8,288 nucleotides of DNA from Promethearchaeota archaeon (GTDB lineage: Archaea; Asgardarchaeota; Lokiarchaeia; Sigynarchaeales; SOKP01). The stretch lies in the NCBI GenBank assembly GCA_016839845.1, contig JAEOTL010000237.1, positions 1-8,288 of the forward strand, in the 5' to 3' direction. This document shows positions 1 to 5,892 of this stretch, piece after piece. The translations under genes were made by a program, and so were the position numbers. The first letter of the stretch is position 1. The number at the start of each line of letters is the position of its first letter. The notes beneath the pieces were generated by a model, which did not search any database, was not told the origin of the DNA, and worked only from the letters and a program-made list of their open reading frames with translations.

Positions 1-456
1 TTCTGCAGATAAATTCCCATTTATATTCGATGAACCGGAAATCTTTATTACTTTGTCAGACGTAACAAAATGCCCCGCTTTAAAAGAACCGGATGCTGTT
101 AATGATCCTTGAACTTTAATTACATTACCAACTTGTGTTGAGCCTGAGAATTCAGCTTCTTCGTCTCCGTAGAGAAAACCAGCAATACTAAACGTACCTG
201 AGCTACTTATATCTCCATGAGCCGTTAAATTTCCTGATGCCTTCAAAGAACCCGATGAAGTAAGTCCATTGCATTCAAAATCCCCATTTATTCTGCCTGA
301 ACCCGAAACCCTTATGCTTTTATTAATTTTTCCTCCTGATATCTTTCCAGATCCCGAAATACTGATATGTTCATCGAATTCTACTAAATCACCTGAACTG
401 CTTATTTGGGCTCTTTTCTCACTTTTACTTATCGAATCACTACTTTTTTTTTCCAT
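1..456 (-). CDS. Bactofilin-like polymer-forming protein, N-terminal part (runs off the left edge)
   Basis: The minus-strand frame is open from an ATG at 456 to position 1, giving 152 codons without a stop, so the C-terminus is missing. After a charged, hydrophilic tail of about 28 residues, the protein becomes a run of short beta strands separated by Ser-Gly turns. SG or SGSG turns fall near residues 34, 51, 68, 86, 104, 122 and 140, a regular 17-18 residue spacing, each followed by alternating polar/hydrophobic strands such as KISGGKI, RINGDF and NINGNL. That period is what a right-handed bactofilin beta-helix needs for one coil. Bactofilins self-assemble into cytoskeletal filaments, often at the membrane. 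No signal peptide or membrane segment is visible in this part, so a cytoplasmic location is likely. An ATG a few bases upstream is closed at once by TGA, so 456 is the best start. The gene diverges from the one at 643. A carbohydrate-binding or adhesin beta-helix is the main alternative. Confidence 0.72.
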   Translation of the reverse strand, partial: MEKKSSDSISKSEKRAQISSSGDLVEFDEHISISGSGKISGGKINKSIRVSGSGRINGDFECNGLTSSGSLKASGNLTAHGDISSSGTFSIAGFLYGDEEAEFSGSTQVGNVIKVQGSLTASGSFKAGHFVTSDKVIKISGSSNINGNLSAE

Positions 457-487
457 AATATGTCACATCAAAAAAATTGAATTACAT

Positions 488-498
488 CTATATAAAAT
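488..498 (-). promoter_or_regulatory. Candidate TATA box (box A) for the bactofilin-like gene
   Basis: On the minus strand this reads ATTTTATATAG. Its centre lies about 37 bp before the ATG at 456, so a normal archaeal start site about 26 bp downstream would fall near 467 and leave a leader of about ten bases. No Shine-Dalgarno sequence is visible there. Confidence 0.4.
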
Positions 499-580
499 CA
501 AATCTAATAAAATCTTTACTCATTTCCGTTTAATAAAAAGAAAACTACACTTTTAAGTAACCAGATTTAAATCAATAAAT

Positions 581-592
581 AATTATATTTTT
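581..592 (+). promoter_or_regulatory. Candidate TATA box for the gene at 643
   Basis: AATTATATTTTT on the plus strand lies about 55 bp before the ATG at 643, which would place transcription start near 612. The region between the divergent starts (457-642) is very AT-rich and otherwise shows nothing I can support. A weak purine run, AGGTAAG, directly precedes the ATG. Confidence 0.3.
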
Positions 593-642
593 AGTAGATT
601 AAATATAAGATTACCAATCATATAAACATAGTATTAGGTAAG

Positions 643-1365
643 ATGGCAGATTTCCACATTAAAACTTTTTACGGACAAAAAACTAGCTTATCCATCTCAA
701 GCCCCGCGAAAAAGGTTTCGTATATCTTTTTAAGCTGTATGAACCGAAAAGAGGATGGGACATGGGAGAAATCTTCTCAAGGTGAGGGGAAAACTGTTAA
801 AATCACAATCGAGGAAATTATTTGTATATTAGAGGTTCTTCACAAGAGAAGTGCAAACTGGAGAGGGTATCACGTATTTAAGGATCGTAAAACAGAGATT
901 TACGTTGGGTGGGAAACCGATTTAAGACAGGTATTACAAGTCAAAATTGGAGACTACATAAAAAAGGTTCGCTTTCCGAATCTAAGCTTTTTGACTTTAC
1001 TGCTTGAGCACATATTAGCAGAGAAAATTGAATTTGCAACAAGTGGATCATTTGAATCCGAAACGGAAGACAAACCCGAGATAGATGATGAAGCTGAATA
1101 TAGTGTTTTCGCAGAATACATTACTGCTCGCGATGGATTACATATAGTCGAGACAACTGAATACGGGGCATCTAGAGACACAGTTGAAATTACCGCAAAA
1201 ATAAAAGTAGAAAGCCCAAAAGCTTTACTAATTACGTTGCAATCCAATGAAGAATTCTGGATCCCGAAGAGTACTGTACATAATGAATATAATGTAAAGA
1301 ATAAAGAATTCCAGAAATTTATTGTCGATAAATGGATAATTGAGAAACATAAAATCTTAAAATAA
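643..1365 (+). CDS. Uncharacterised two-domain protein with acidic linker
   Basis: I do not recognise this 240-residue protein as a named family. It splits into three parts. Residues 1-134 are a compact basic/aromatic domain: beta-rich at first, with W41 and a GEGK turn at 47-50, then a helix around 55-68 (IEEIICILEVL), then more strands (YHVF at 76-79, EIYVGW at 85-90) and a C-terminal helix ending EKIEFATSG. Residues 135-151 are an acidic, probably flexible linker. Residues 152-240 are a second beta domain ending in a helix, with the pattern ALLITL...EEFWIPKS (194-210), which resembles a small domain I recall from uncharacterised archaeal and phage proteins. The strand-helix layout of the first domain recalls Whirly/PC4-like single-stranded nucleic acid binding folds, but that is a guess. 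There is no signal peptide or membrane segment, so it is probably cytoplasmic. It starts at ATG 643 and is followed by an 88-bp gap. Confidence 0.8.
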   Translation: MADFHIKTFYGQKTSLSISSPAKKVSYIFLSCMNRKEDGTWEKSSQGEGKTVKITIEEIICILEVLHKRSANWRGYHVFKDRKTEIYVGWETDLRQVLQVKIGDYIKKVRFPNLSFLTLLLEHILAEKIEFATSGSFESETEDKPEIDDEAEYSVFAEYITARDGLHIVETTEYGASRDTVEITAKIKVESPKALLITLQSNEEFWIPKSTVHNEYNVKNKEFQKFIVDKWIIEKHKILK

Positions 1366-1392
1366 GAATGAATATGAAATCTTACCCTTGAA

Positions 1393-1424
1393 AAGTGTAA
1401 ATTTATCAAGTTTACTCTTCTTTT
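1393..1424 (+). terminator. Possible hairpin plus T-rich terminator after the two-domain gene
   Basis: About 28 bases after the stop at 1365, AAG-T-GTAAA (1393-1401) can pair with TTTAC-T-CTT (1411-1419), with one T/T mismatch and a 9-base loop, and is followed by CTTTT. The stem is AT-rich and weak. The downstream T-rich stretch may be what terminates transcription, as is common in archaea. Confidence 0.3.
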
Positions 1425-1453
1425 AAGTTAAGAACAGTAAGATATGGATCCTT

Positions 1454-2272
1454 ATGACGTTAAGTATTGATTTTTTAAAGCAACTCGTTTTGGATATTTA
1501 TGACGTAGTTAATCCTCTTTTGGGTACAAAAAAGGCTGCTAAAAAATCCAGTAGGGGTGCTGGCGGAGATGTTTCAATGCACCTCGATATAATTGCAGAG
1601 AATGCAATTATTAAGTCACTTGAAAAGGCCCACCTGCCATTATTACTCATTAGCGAAGAAATCGGGGAAAAATATATCGGTAATATTGAGGAAGCTAAAA
1701 AAAACCAGATAAAATTAATCGTAGATCCTCTTGATGGTTCCAATAATGCTGTCAGGGGAGTTCCTTATTGTTCTGTGTCCATCGCCTATGCTGTTGGAAG
1801 TACGACAAATGATATCACTAAAGGCGTAGTCCTTAATTTATTCACAAAAGATTTATATTGGGCAGAAATGGGGAAAGGTGCGTATCTTAATAAGTCTAAA
1901 ATTCGCGTGTCTGATTTAGGGATATCTGAAAAATGTTTTTTAGAGCTAAATCTTCCAATGAGAGATTTTATGAGTAATCTTCAAAAACTTCGTCCATTGA
2001 TAAGAAGTTTTTATCGAATTAGAATCTTGGGTAGCAGTGCATTAACTCTCTGCCAAATAGCAAGTGGAGGCATGGAAGCTTTCATAAACATGAGAACTAG
2101 TAATCGATTAGTCGATGTAGCTGCGGGGATGCTTATTTTACGTGAAGCAGGGGGTAAGATTTTTTCTATAGGTGGAGCTAAAATTGAACAAGAACTGTCA
2201 ATAGAGTCCAAATTTCCATTTATAGCATGTAATGCAAAATTAGAGTCATTTCTCAAGCAAGAATTAATATAA
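1454..2272 (+). CDS. Inositol monophosphatase-family phosphatase (archaeal IMPase/FBPase-like)
   Basis: This 272-residue protein has the usual length for the Mg2+-dependent inositol monophosphatase superfamily, and the metal-site motifs are intact. ISEE at about 67-70 supplies metal-binding acids, IVDPLDGS at about 89-96 is the family signature, and VDVAAGMLILREAGG at about 220-234 is the C-terminal motif. In that last motif the common WD is replaced by VD, as in archaeal members such as the MJ0109 type. Archaeal homologues often hydrolyse both inositol-1-phosphate and fructose-1,6-bisphosphate; which one is used here cannot be read from sequence. The protein has no signal peptide and should be cytosolic. 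The N-terminal GAGGD...D..AE segment is also typical. It starts at ATG 1454; an ATG ten bases earlier is in another frame and closes after eight codons. The next gene begins 31 bp downstream on the same strand, so the two may be cotranscribed. Confidence 0.93.
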   Translation: MTLSIDFLKQLVLDIYDVVNPLLGTKKAAKKSSRGAGGDVSMHLDIIAENAIIKSLEKAHLPLLLISEEIGEKYIGNIEEAKKNQIKLIVDPLDGSNNAVRGVPYCSVSIAYAVGSTTNDITKGVVLNLFTKDLYWAEMGKGAYLNKSKIRVSDLGISEKCFLELNLPMRDFMSNLQKLRPLIRSFYRIRILGSSALTLCQIASGGMEAFINMRTSNRLVDVAAGMLILREAGGKIFSIGGAKIEQELSIESKFPFIACNAKLESFLKQELI

Positions 2273-2303
2273 TAATGGTGAGATATAAATAAGACATGTC
2301 AAG

Positions 2304-3464
2304 ATGAATTCTAGAGATAGAGTAAACACAACACTAAATCATATCGAGACTGATCAAGTTCCCCTAGATTTTGGCGGTAATCAAACGGGGATACATATTA
2401 AGGCTTATAAGAATTTGATAGAATATCTTCAAATTGAGGATGACCTAATTCAAACATACGATTATATACAACAACTAGCAGCACCTTGCGATGAGATATT
2501 AGAGTTATTTAACATTGATACGAGGTATATAAGACCACTTGGCGGTATGGTAAAGATTGATGATTTTAAGCTTGAATATGAAGGGAAATATATAGGAGTA
2601 TATGACCAATTTGGTTGTTTTTGGGGAAATAATGCAACAAAAGAAATTAATGAGATTCTTTATTATGATCCAGTTATTCATCCATTTGAGAATTTTACTT
2701 CTGTTCAAGCCATTCGGGATTTTGATTGGCCGGATGGAACAGATAAATTACCCTTCGAAGGATTAAAGGAATATGCTAGAAAATTACATGACAGCACCGA
2801 TTACGCATTAGTATCTGCTCCTACAGGCTGCATTTATGAATATACTACTTTTCTCTTTGGATTTACGAAGACTTTAAGATATTTAAAGAAAAAGCCCGAA
2901 TTAATTAAGGCTGCAATGGAAGGACTTTTAAAATACTGGGTAGACTATAACATCTCATTTTTAAGTGAAGTGGGGCAGTATTTAGATGTTCTGTGTATTA
3001 ACGGAGATTTAGCAGAACAAGCTGGTCCAATAATGGATTTAAGGACCTATGAAAAACTAATTAAGCCCTATGAGATGATGCTCTCTGAGAAAGTCCACTC
3101 TTTAGCAGAACTTAAGATAAATTATCACTGCTGTGGCTCAATTCCACAATTTATTCCCCACTTTATCGATCTTAAGTACAGTGCTGTTAATCCAGTTCAA
3201 ATCTCCGCATATGATATGGATCCTTGTACTTTAAAAGAACGCTTCGGGGAAAAAATTACTTTTTGGGGAGGGATGTGTAATACTCAATCTACTTTACCTT
3301 TTGGGTCCCCAAAACAAATAAAAAATGAAGTTAAACGAAATTTTGAGTGTTTCAAGCCCGGTGGTGGCTTTGTCGCAGCAAATATTCATAATATTACCGC
3401 TGAAGTTCCAGCAAAAAATATTGTGGCAATGTTTGATGCCGCAAATGAGGCAAGAAAGTATTAA
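2304..3464 (+). CDS. UroD-superfamily protein, MtaA/CmuA-like methyltransferase type
   Basis: This 386-residue protein belongs to the uroporphyrinogen decarboxylase superfamily but is not a heme-pathway UroD. The N-terminus reads VPLDFGGNQTGIH where true UroD has the substrate-binding RQAGR loop. The sequence fits the large anaerobe group related to MtaA, MtbA and CmuA, which move methyl groups between corrinoid proteins and a thiol using a zinc site of the His-X-Cys...Cys type. Candidate ligands are visible: H275-C276-C277 in the strand-end motif YHCCGS, and C325 in GGMCNTQ where many relatives have Asp. The C-terminal signature GGGFVAANIHNITAEVP (H362), followed by NIVAMFDAA, is characteristic of this group. 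It starts at ATG 2304; an ATG ten bases upstream ends at once. No Shine-Dalgarno sequence is visible. It may be in an operon with the phosphatase gene 31 bp upstream. No corrinoid protein or MtaB-like partner is nearby, so the substrate is unknown. Confidence 0.88.
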   Translation: MNSRDRVNTTLNHIETDQVPLDFGGNQTGIHIKAYKNLIEYLQIEDDLIQTYDYIQQLAAPCDEILELFNIDTRYIRPLGGMVKIDDFKLEYEGKYIGVYDQFGCFWGNNATKEINEILYYDPVIHPFENFTSVQAIRDFDWPDGTDKLPFEGLKEYARKLHDSTDYALVSAPTGCIYEYTTFLFGFTKTLRYLKKKPELIKAAMEGLLKYWVDYNISFLSEVGQYLDVLCINGDLAEQAGPIMDLRTYEKLIKPYEMMLSEKVHSLAELKINYHCCGSIPQFIPHFIDLKYSAVNPVQISAYDMDPCTLKERFGEKITFWGGMCNTQSTLPFGSPKQIKNEVKRNFECFKPGGGFVAANIHNITAEVPAKNIVAMFDAANEARKY

Positions 3465-3467
3465 AGA

Positions 3468-4544
3468 TCATTCTGGTACGTTAATAGGGTAATTCCCATA
3501 TTTTTTCCGAATATTTTGCATCGCCTCAAATCGATCTACAGTAACCGCAGGATTGATACTATGTCCCGATCCGAAAATATAGCCCCCATTTGGTGCAAGT
3601 TCACTTATTAACTTCTTTGCATATGATTCAATCTCAGATATCTCCCCCATTGCTAATAAGACTGGACTTAAATTTCCAGAAAATGTTATTTTGTCACCAT
3701 ACAGTTGGTTCAGTCTAAAAATGTCATAATCTGGATTTGCAGTCGTTGATTCAATTGGGTTTATTATATCAACCCCACACTCAATAATATCTTCAAAAAT
3801 CTCTAATAAATCGCCATCAGAGTGTAATAATATTTTACAATCTCTTTTGTGGGCAGCCTTACATATCTGGTTCAACCATGGAAACACCAATTTCCTGTAA
3901 TTGCGGGGACTCATAAATAAACCGTTCTTAAATCCAAAATCGTCCCATAGAAGAACTATTTGGGCATCGTCGTCAGCTAGAATCTTTACTAGCTCTAGCG
4001 TGAATTTCCCACGATCGTCAAATACCTTTTTAGCATTTTTTGGTTTACTTAACAGTCTAGAAAATGCTTCAATTCCAAAACCTTCCCAAGTACACTCCAT
4101 AAGTGCTCCTGTGGCAGGAATAGAAAACACCTCATCATTCATTTCTTTTTGAGTTTTTCTTCCCGCTTCAAATTGATTTATTCGTGCTTCTAAATATGGA
4201 TCTGGTTGTTCCCAACTTTCGTAGTCCTCAATTGACTTAAATTCTCCACCATGATAACCCATTATTCTTGTACCATCCTTGTAGGATTCAAATTTCATTT
4301 TTCTGCCATACTCATCAACAAACCCCCCCTTAAAAAACTTCCGAGGGAACAGCCCTACAAAACTTAGCACTAAATCTATACCAACCCTTCTAAAAAATTC
4401 ATAGCTATTTTTGTACCCGCGACCACCGCTCTCCATACCATAATGCTTCATTATTGTATTATTTGTAAATGCACTTTCAAAAGCTGGAACTCTATCAGCC
4501 TCCTCATGATTTACAATTTTAAGTATTCTTTCCGGCGCTTTCAT
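3468..4544 (-). CDS. UroD-superfamily protein, divergent paralogue without the His-X-Cys site
   Basis: This 358-residue protein begins MKAPERILKIVNHEEADRVP, the usual opening of UroD-superfamily proteins (R..il..l.he..DrVP). It shows DDFG at 201-204, a KILLHSDGD strand at 238-245, an ITFSGNLSP strand around 286-294 and a C-terminal GGYIFGSGHSINPAVTVDRFEAM. The position where MtaA-like proteins carry His-X-Cys is H241-S242-D243, so a thiolate-type zinc site is not evident here. The function may be an acid/His metal site, a non-metal decarboxylase-like reaction, or an uncharacterised methyl transfer. It also lacks the RQAGR loop of true UroD. A GGGG stretch four bases before ATG 4544 is a plausible ribosome binding site. 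The gene converges on the other UroD-family gene with only three bases between the stops. The two proteins align in architecture but are clearly distant, so they are not a recent duplication. Confidence 0.88.
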   Translation of the reverse strand: MKAPERILKIVNHEEADRVPAFESAFTNNTIMKHYGMESGGRGYKNSYEFFRRVGIDLVLSFVGLFPRKFFKGGFVDEYGRKMKFESYKDGTRIMGYHGGEFKSIEDYESWEQPDPYLEARINQFEAGRKTQKEMNDEVFSIPATGALMECTWEGFGIEAFSRLLSKPKNAKKVFDDRGKFTLELVKILADDDAQIVLLWDDFGFKNGLFMSPRNYRKLVFPWLNQICKAAHKRDCKILLHSDGDLLEIFEDIIECGVDIINPIESTTANPDYDIFRLNQLYGDKITFSGNLSPVLLAMGEISEIESYAKKLISELAPNGGYIFGSGHSINPAVTVDRFEAMQNIRKKYGNYPINVPE

Positions 4545-4599
4545 AATCCCCTAATCCTTAAGAAGTAGATAGGATTAATTTAAGTATTAACATTATGCT

Positions 4600-4614
4600 T
4601 GCTAAATAAATTAT
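4600..4614. promoter_or_regulatory. AT-rich divergent promoter region between the UroD-family gene and the glycosylase gene
   Basis: The 94-bp gap between the divergent starts (4545-4638) holds GCTAAATAAATTATT-type TATA-like sequence. On the plus strand, a start site about 26 bp downstream would fall near 4634, giving an almost leaderless glycosylase mRNA. On the minus strand, the same AT-rich block could act as box A for the gene starting at 4544, with a leader of about 40 bases. Which bases form which TATA box cannot be decided by eye. Confidence 0.3.
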
Positions 4615-4638
4615 TCTTCTCATAAGTAAGAAAGGATT

Positions 4639-5256
4639 TTGACAAAGTATCAAAGATTAAACCGAGAATTCTTTAGTGGAGAAACTAAACAAGTAGCACC
4701 AGAATTATTAGGAACTTACTTAATAAGAGAAACAGAAAGAAGTCGAATTGTTGGAAGAATCATAGAAGTTGAGGCATATTTAGGTTCAAATGATAAAGCA
4801 AGTCATTCATATAATTTGAAGAAAACTGAGAGAACCAAGGTTATGTATCAAATTCCGGGCACTCTGTATGTGTATATTATTTATGGGTTGCATCACTGTT
4901 TGAATGTTATTACCGAGCCAGAAGGATTGCCCTGTGCTGTGTTAATAAGACAGTTATATCCTGTGGAAGGAATTGATAAAATGGTAAAAAACAGGGACGT
5001 AGCAATAAGAAAAAATTATAAGAACCTAGTGGATGGCCCCGGTAAGTTATGTCAAGCATTCAACATAACTAAAAATGAGTTTAATGGAAAAGATTCTTGT
5101 TCTTCTGGAGTTAAATTGTATTTTGCTCAAGGCTACCCTCTAGATTATGAAATAATTATCAAGAGTAAGAGGATAGGGATTGAATATGCTGAGGAAGATA
5201 AAGATTTATTGTTGAGATATACACTTGTAAACGATAAAAACAAATCTATTCACTAG
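4639..5256 (+). CDS. aag: DNA-3-methyladenine glycosylase, AAG/MPG family
   Basis: This 205-residue protein belongs to the AAG (human MPG-type) alkylpurine glycosylase family. It flips out and removes 3-methyladenine, 7-methylguanine, hypoxanthine or ethenoadenine to begin base excision repair. The active-site elements line up with the human enzyme. IIEVEAYLG (41-49) carries the general-base Glu45 and stacking Tyr47, and SH at 55-56 gives His56. GTLYVYIIYG (74-83) carries Tyr79, equivalent to the base-stacking tyrosine, and the following HHCLN ends in Asn89, the specificity asparagine. GPGKLCQAF matches the later GPxKL motif. Length is normal for prokaryotic members. There is no ATG start: the frame opens after a TAA at 4627, the first Met is residue 69, beyond the catalytic Glu, and TTG at 4639 is the only usual near-cognate codon before Glu45. 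The purine run GAAAGGA (4630-4636) ends just two bases before it, so initiation may be effectively leaderless. Confidence 0.94.
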   Translation: MTKYQRLNREFFSGETKQVAPELLGTYLIRETERSRIVGRIIEVEAYLGSNDKASHSYNLKKTERTKVMYQIPGTLYVYIIYGLHHCLNVITEPEGLPCAVLIRQLYPVEGIDKMVKNRDVAIRKNYKNLVDGPGKLCQAFNITKNEFNGKDSCSSGVKLYFAQGYPLDYEIIIKSKRIGIEYAEEDKDLLLRYTLVNDKNKSIH

Positions 5257-5259
5257 TAT

Positions 5260-5264
5260 AAAAA
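5260..5264 (-). terminator. U-run ending the SRP RNA
   Basis: After the outermost helix-5 strand the minus strand reads CTTAAATTTTTATAC. The five T residues at 5264-5260 are a plausible archaeal terminator. They lie four bases from the stop codon of the convergent glycosylase gene. Confidence 0.45.
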
Positions 5265-5572
5265 TTTAAGACCCGAGTCTCGACCTCAATTCTACTGCGA
5301 AGACCAAATGTTACGCCTCTCCACACCCTTACTATAAAGCGTAAATACCTATAGTTACCGTTGCTCTATCCCTAGCCTGACGGGTTTTCTAATTATGAGC
5401 TTATATCTTTCCTTCAAAAGACACTGCTCTGATACCTACCATTATAGGGAGCGCTTCGACGAGAACCTAACGATGGCTTGCAATATTCATGAAACCTTAA
5501 AACGGGCAATTTCCGCTATGAGGATTTTACGGTCCGTCCAGCAATGGGACTTCAGACCACCCCAAAAGGTCC
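5260..5572 (-). ncRNA. Signal recognition particle RNA (archaeal SRP / 7S RNA)
   Basis: The minus-strand transcript contains a textbook SRP helix 8 at 5383-5358: outer stem CCGU/ACGG, the symmetric loop CAGG facing AGCA, stem CUA/UAG and a GGGA (GNRA) tetraloop. This is the SRP54 binding site. On either side the RNA forms the long interrupted helix 5. From outside inward, pairs are 5507-5503 with 5275-5271, 5496-5490 with 5288-5282, 5483-5480 with 5298-5295, 5477-5474 with 5306-5303, 5471-5461 with 5321-5310, 5453-5447 with 5328-5322 and 5405-5399 with 5340-5333. Each segment is short, but their strict nested order is hard to get by chance. The 5' part (about 5572-5508) should be the Alu domain and includes a hairpin at 5558-5531. 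A 3' U-run at 5264-5260 fits termination. The 310-nt length matches archaeal 7S RNA. The RNA scaffolds SRP54/SRP19 for cotranslational targeting of membrane and secreted proteins. Exact ends are estimates. Confidence 0.88.
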
Positions 5573-5590
5573 ATACTATTAAAATGATCT

Positions 5591-5602
5591 TAAAAATAAA
5601 AA
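5591..5602 (-). promoter_or_regulatory. Candidate TATA box of the SRP RNA gene
   Basis: The minus strand reads CTTTTTATTTTTA in this stretch, centred about 25 bp before the GGACC that probably begins the RNA at about 5572. The spacing is what an archaeal TBP/TFB promoter needs and gives independent support for the RNA's 5' end and strand. Confidence 0.5.
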
Positions 5603-5630
5603 GATAATGTAATGAAAGAATGATATTCCC

Positions 5631-5789
5631 TTATTTTAACGCAAATTCTTTGTTTATTTTTCGTTTTAGAATCGAAATAAACTCTTTTGTATCAGGAAAT
5701 ACGTATACAACCTCTTCCCCATCATCTTCCACCACGATTTCTTTAGAAAACCTACCATCAACCTTTACTCGTAAATCATCCAATATCAT
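5631..5789 (-). CDS. Small uncharacterised protein of 52 residues
   Basis: An ATG at 5789 opens a 52-codon frame ending in TAA at 5633-5631. The product reads MILDDLRVKVDGRFSKEI, then VVEDDGEEVVYVFPD, then a helix TKEFISILKRKINKEF. The look is of a genuine small alpha/beta protein: alternating hydrophobic strands, an acidic turn, and an amphipathic basic C-terminal helix. There are no cysteines or membrane segments. I do not recognise a family. A good box A (TTATATAA at 5860-5867) lies about 48 bp before a plausible transcription start to ATG distance, while no Shine-Dalgarno sequence is visible. The opposite strand also has a 60-codon frame here, but it is Ser/Thr-rich and low in complexity, as antisense shadows usually are. 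The gene sits just upstream of the SRP RNA on the same strand, with the RNA's own TATA box in the gap. Confidence 0.6.
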   Translation of the reverse strand: MILDDLRVKVDGRFSKEIVVEDDGEEVVYVFPDTKEFISILKRKINKEFALK

Positions 5790-5859
5790 AAGCGAAGAAT
5801 GAGAAAAGAAACATCAAAAATTCATATAGCACGGTGATAACACTATGATATTTTTGAAG

Positions 5860-5867
5860 TTATATAA
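5860..5867 (-). promoter_or_regulatory. Candidate TATA box for the 52-codon gene
   Basis: TTATATAA is a near-ideal archaeal box A. Transcription would begin near 5837-5839, giving a leader of about 48 bases before the ATG at 5789. It lies just after the stop of the upstream zinc-ribbon gene, so the small gene is likely transcribed on its own. Confidence 0.5.
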
Positions 5868-5892
5868 GGAATAAATGGCCAGATGCTACATT

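Noticed and set aside
269..556. 95-codon plus-strand frame over the bactofilin-like gene
   Set aside because: The Pro/Leu/Ile-rich product is the mirror image of the Ser-Gly beta-helix repeats on the minus strand, so it is a shadow.
954..1409. 151-codon minus-strand frame over the two-domain gene
   Set aside because: It is Ser/Phe-rich with no family resemblance and lies antisense to a frame with clear domain structure.
2304..4544. Annotation of either UroD-family gene as hemE (uroporphyrinogen decarboxylase)
   Set aside because: Both lack the RQAGR substrate loop and carry the signatures of the methyltransferase-like branches; no other heme genes are present.
5395..5607. 70-codon plus-strand open frame
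   Set aside because: It is fully antisense to the SRP RNA and has an irregular composition (RHCSDTYHYRERF) with no recognisable pattern; the RNA structure explains the sequence.
5257..5610. RNase P RNA as an alternative identity for the structured region
   Set aside because: I looked for the GAGGAAAGUCC and ACAGAAA-type conserved elements on both strands and did not find them; a short GAAGUCC at 5554-5547 is not enough, while helix 8 and helix 5 of SRP RNA are present.
5620..5802. 60-codon plus-strand frame opposite the small gene
   Set aside because: It is Ser/Thr-rich and low in complexity, lacks a ribosome binding site, and is antisense to a more protein-like frame that has a good TATA box.
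5824..5848. Apparent inverted repeat ATAGCACGG...CACTAT upstream of the small gene
   Set aside because: Only the outer ATAG/CTAT pair matches; the inner bases do not pair, so it is likely chance.
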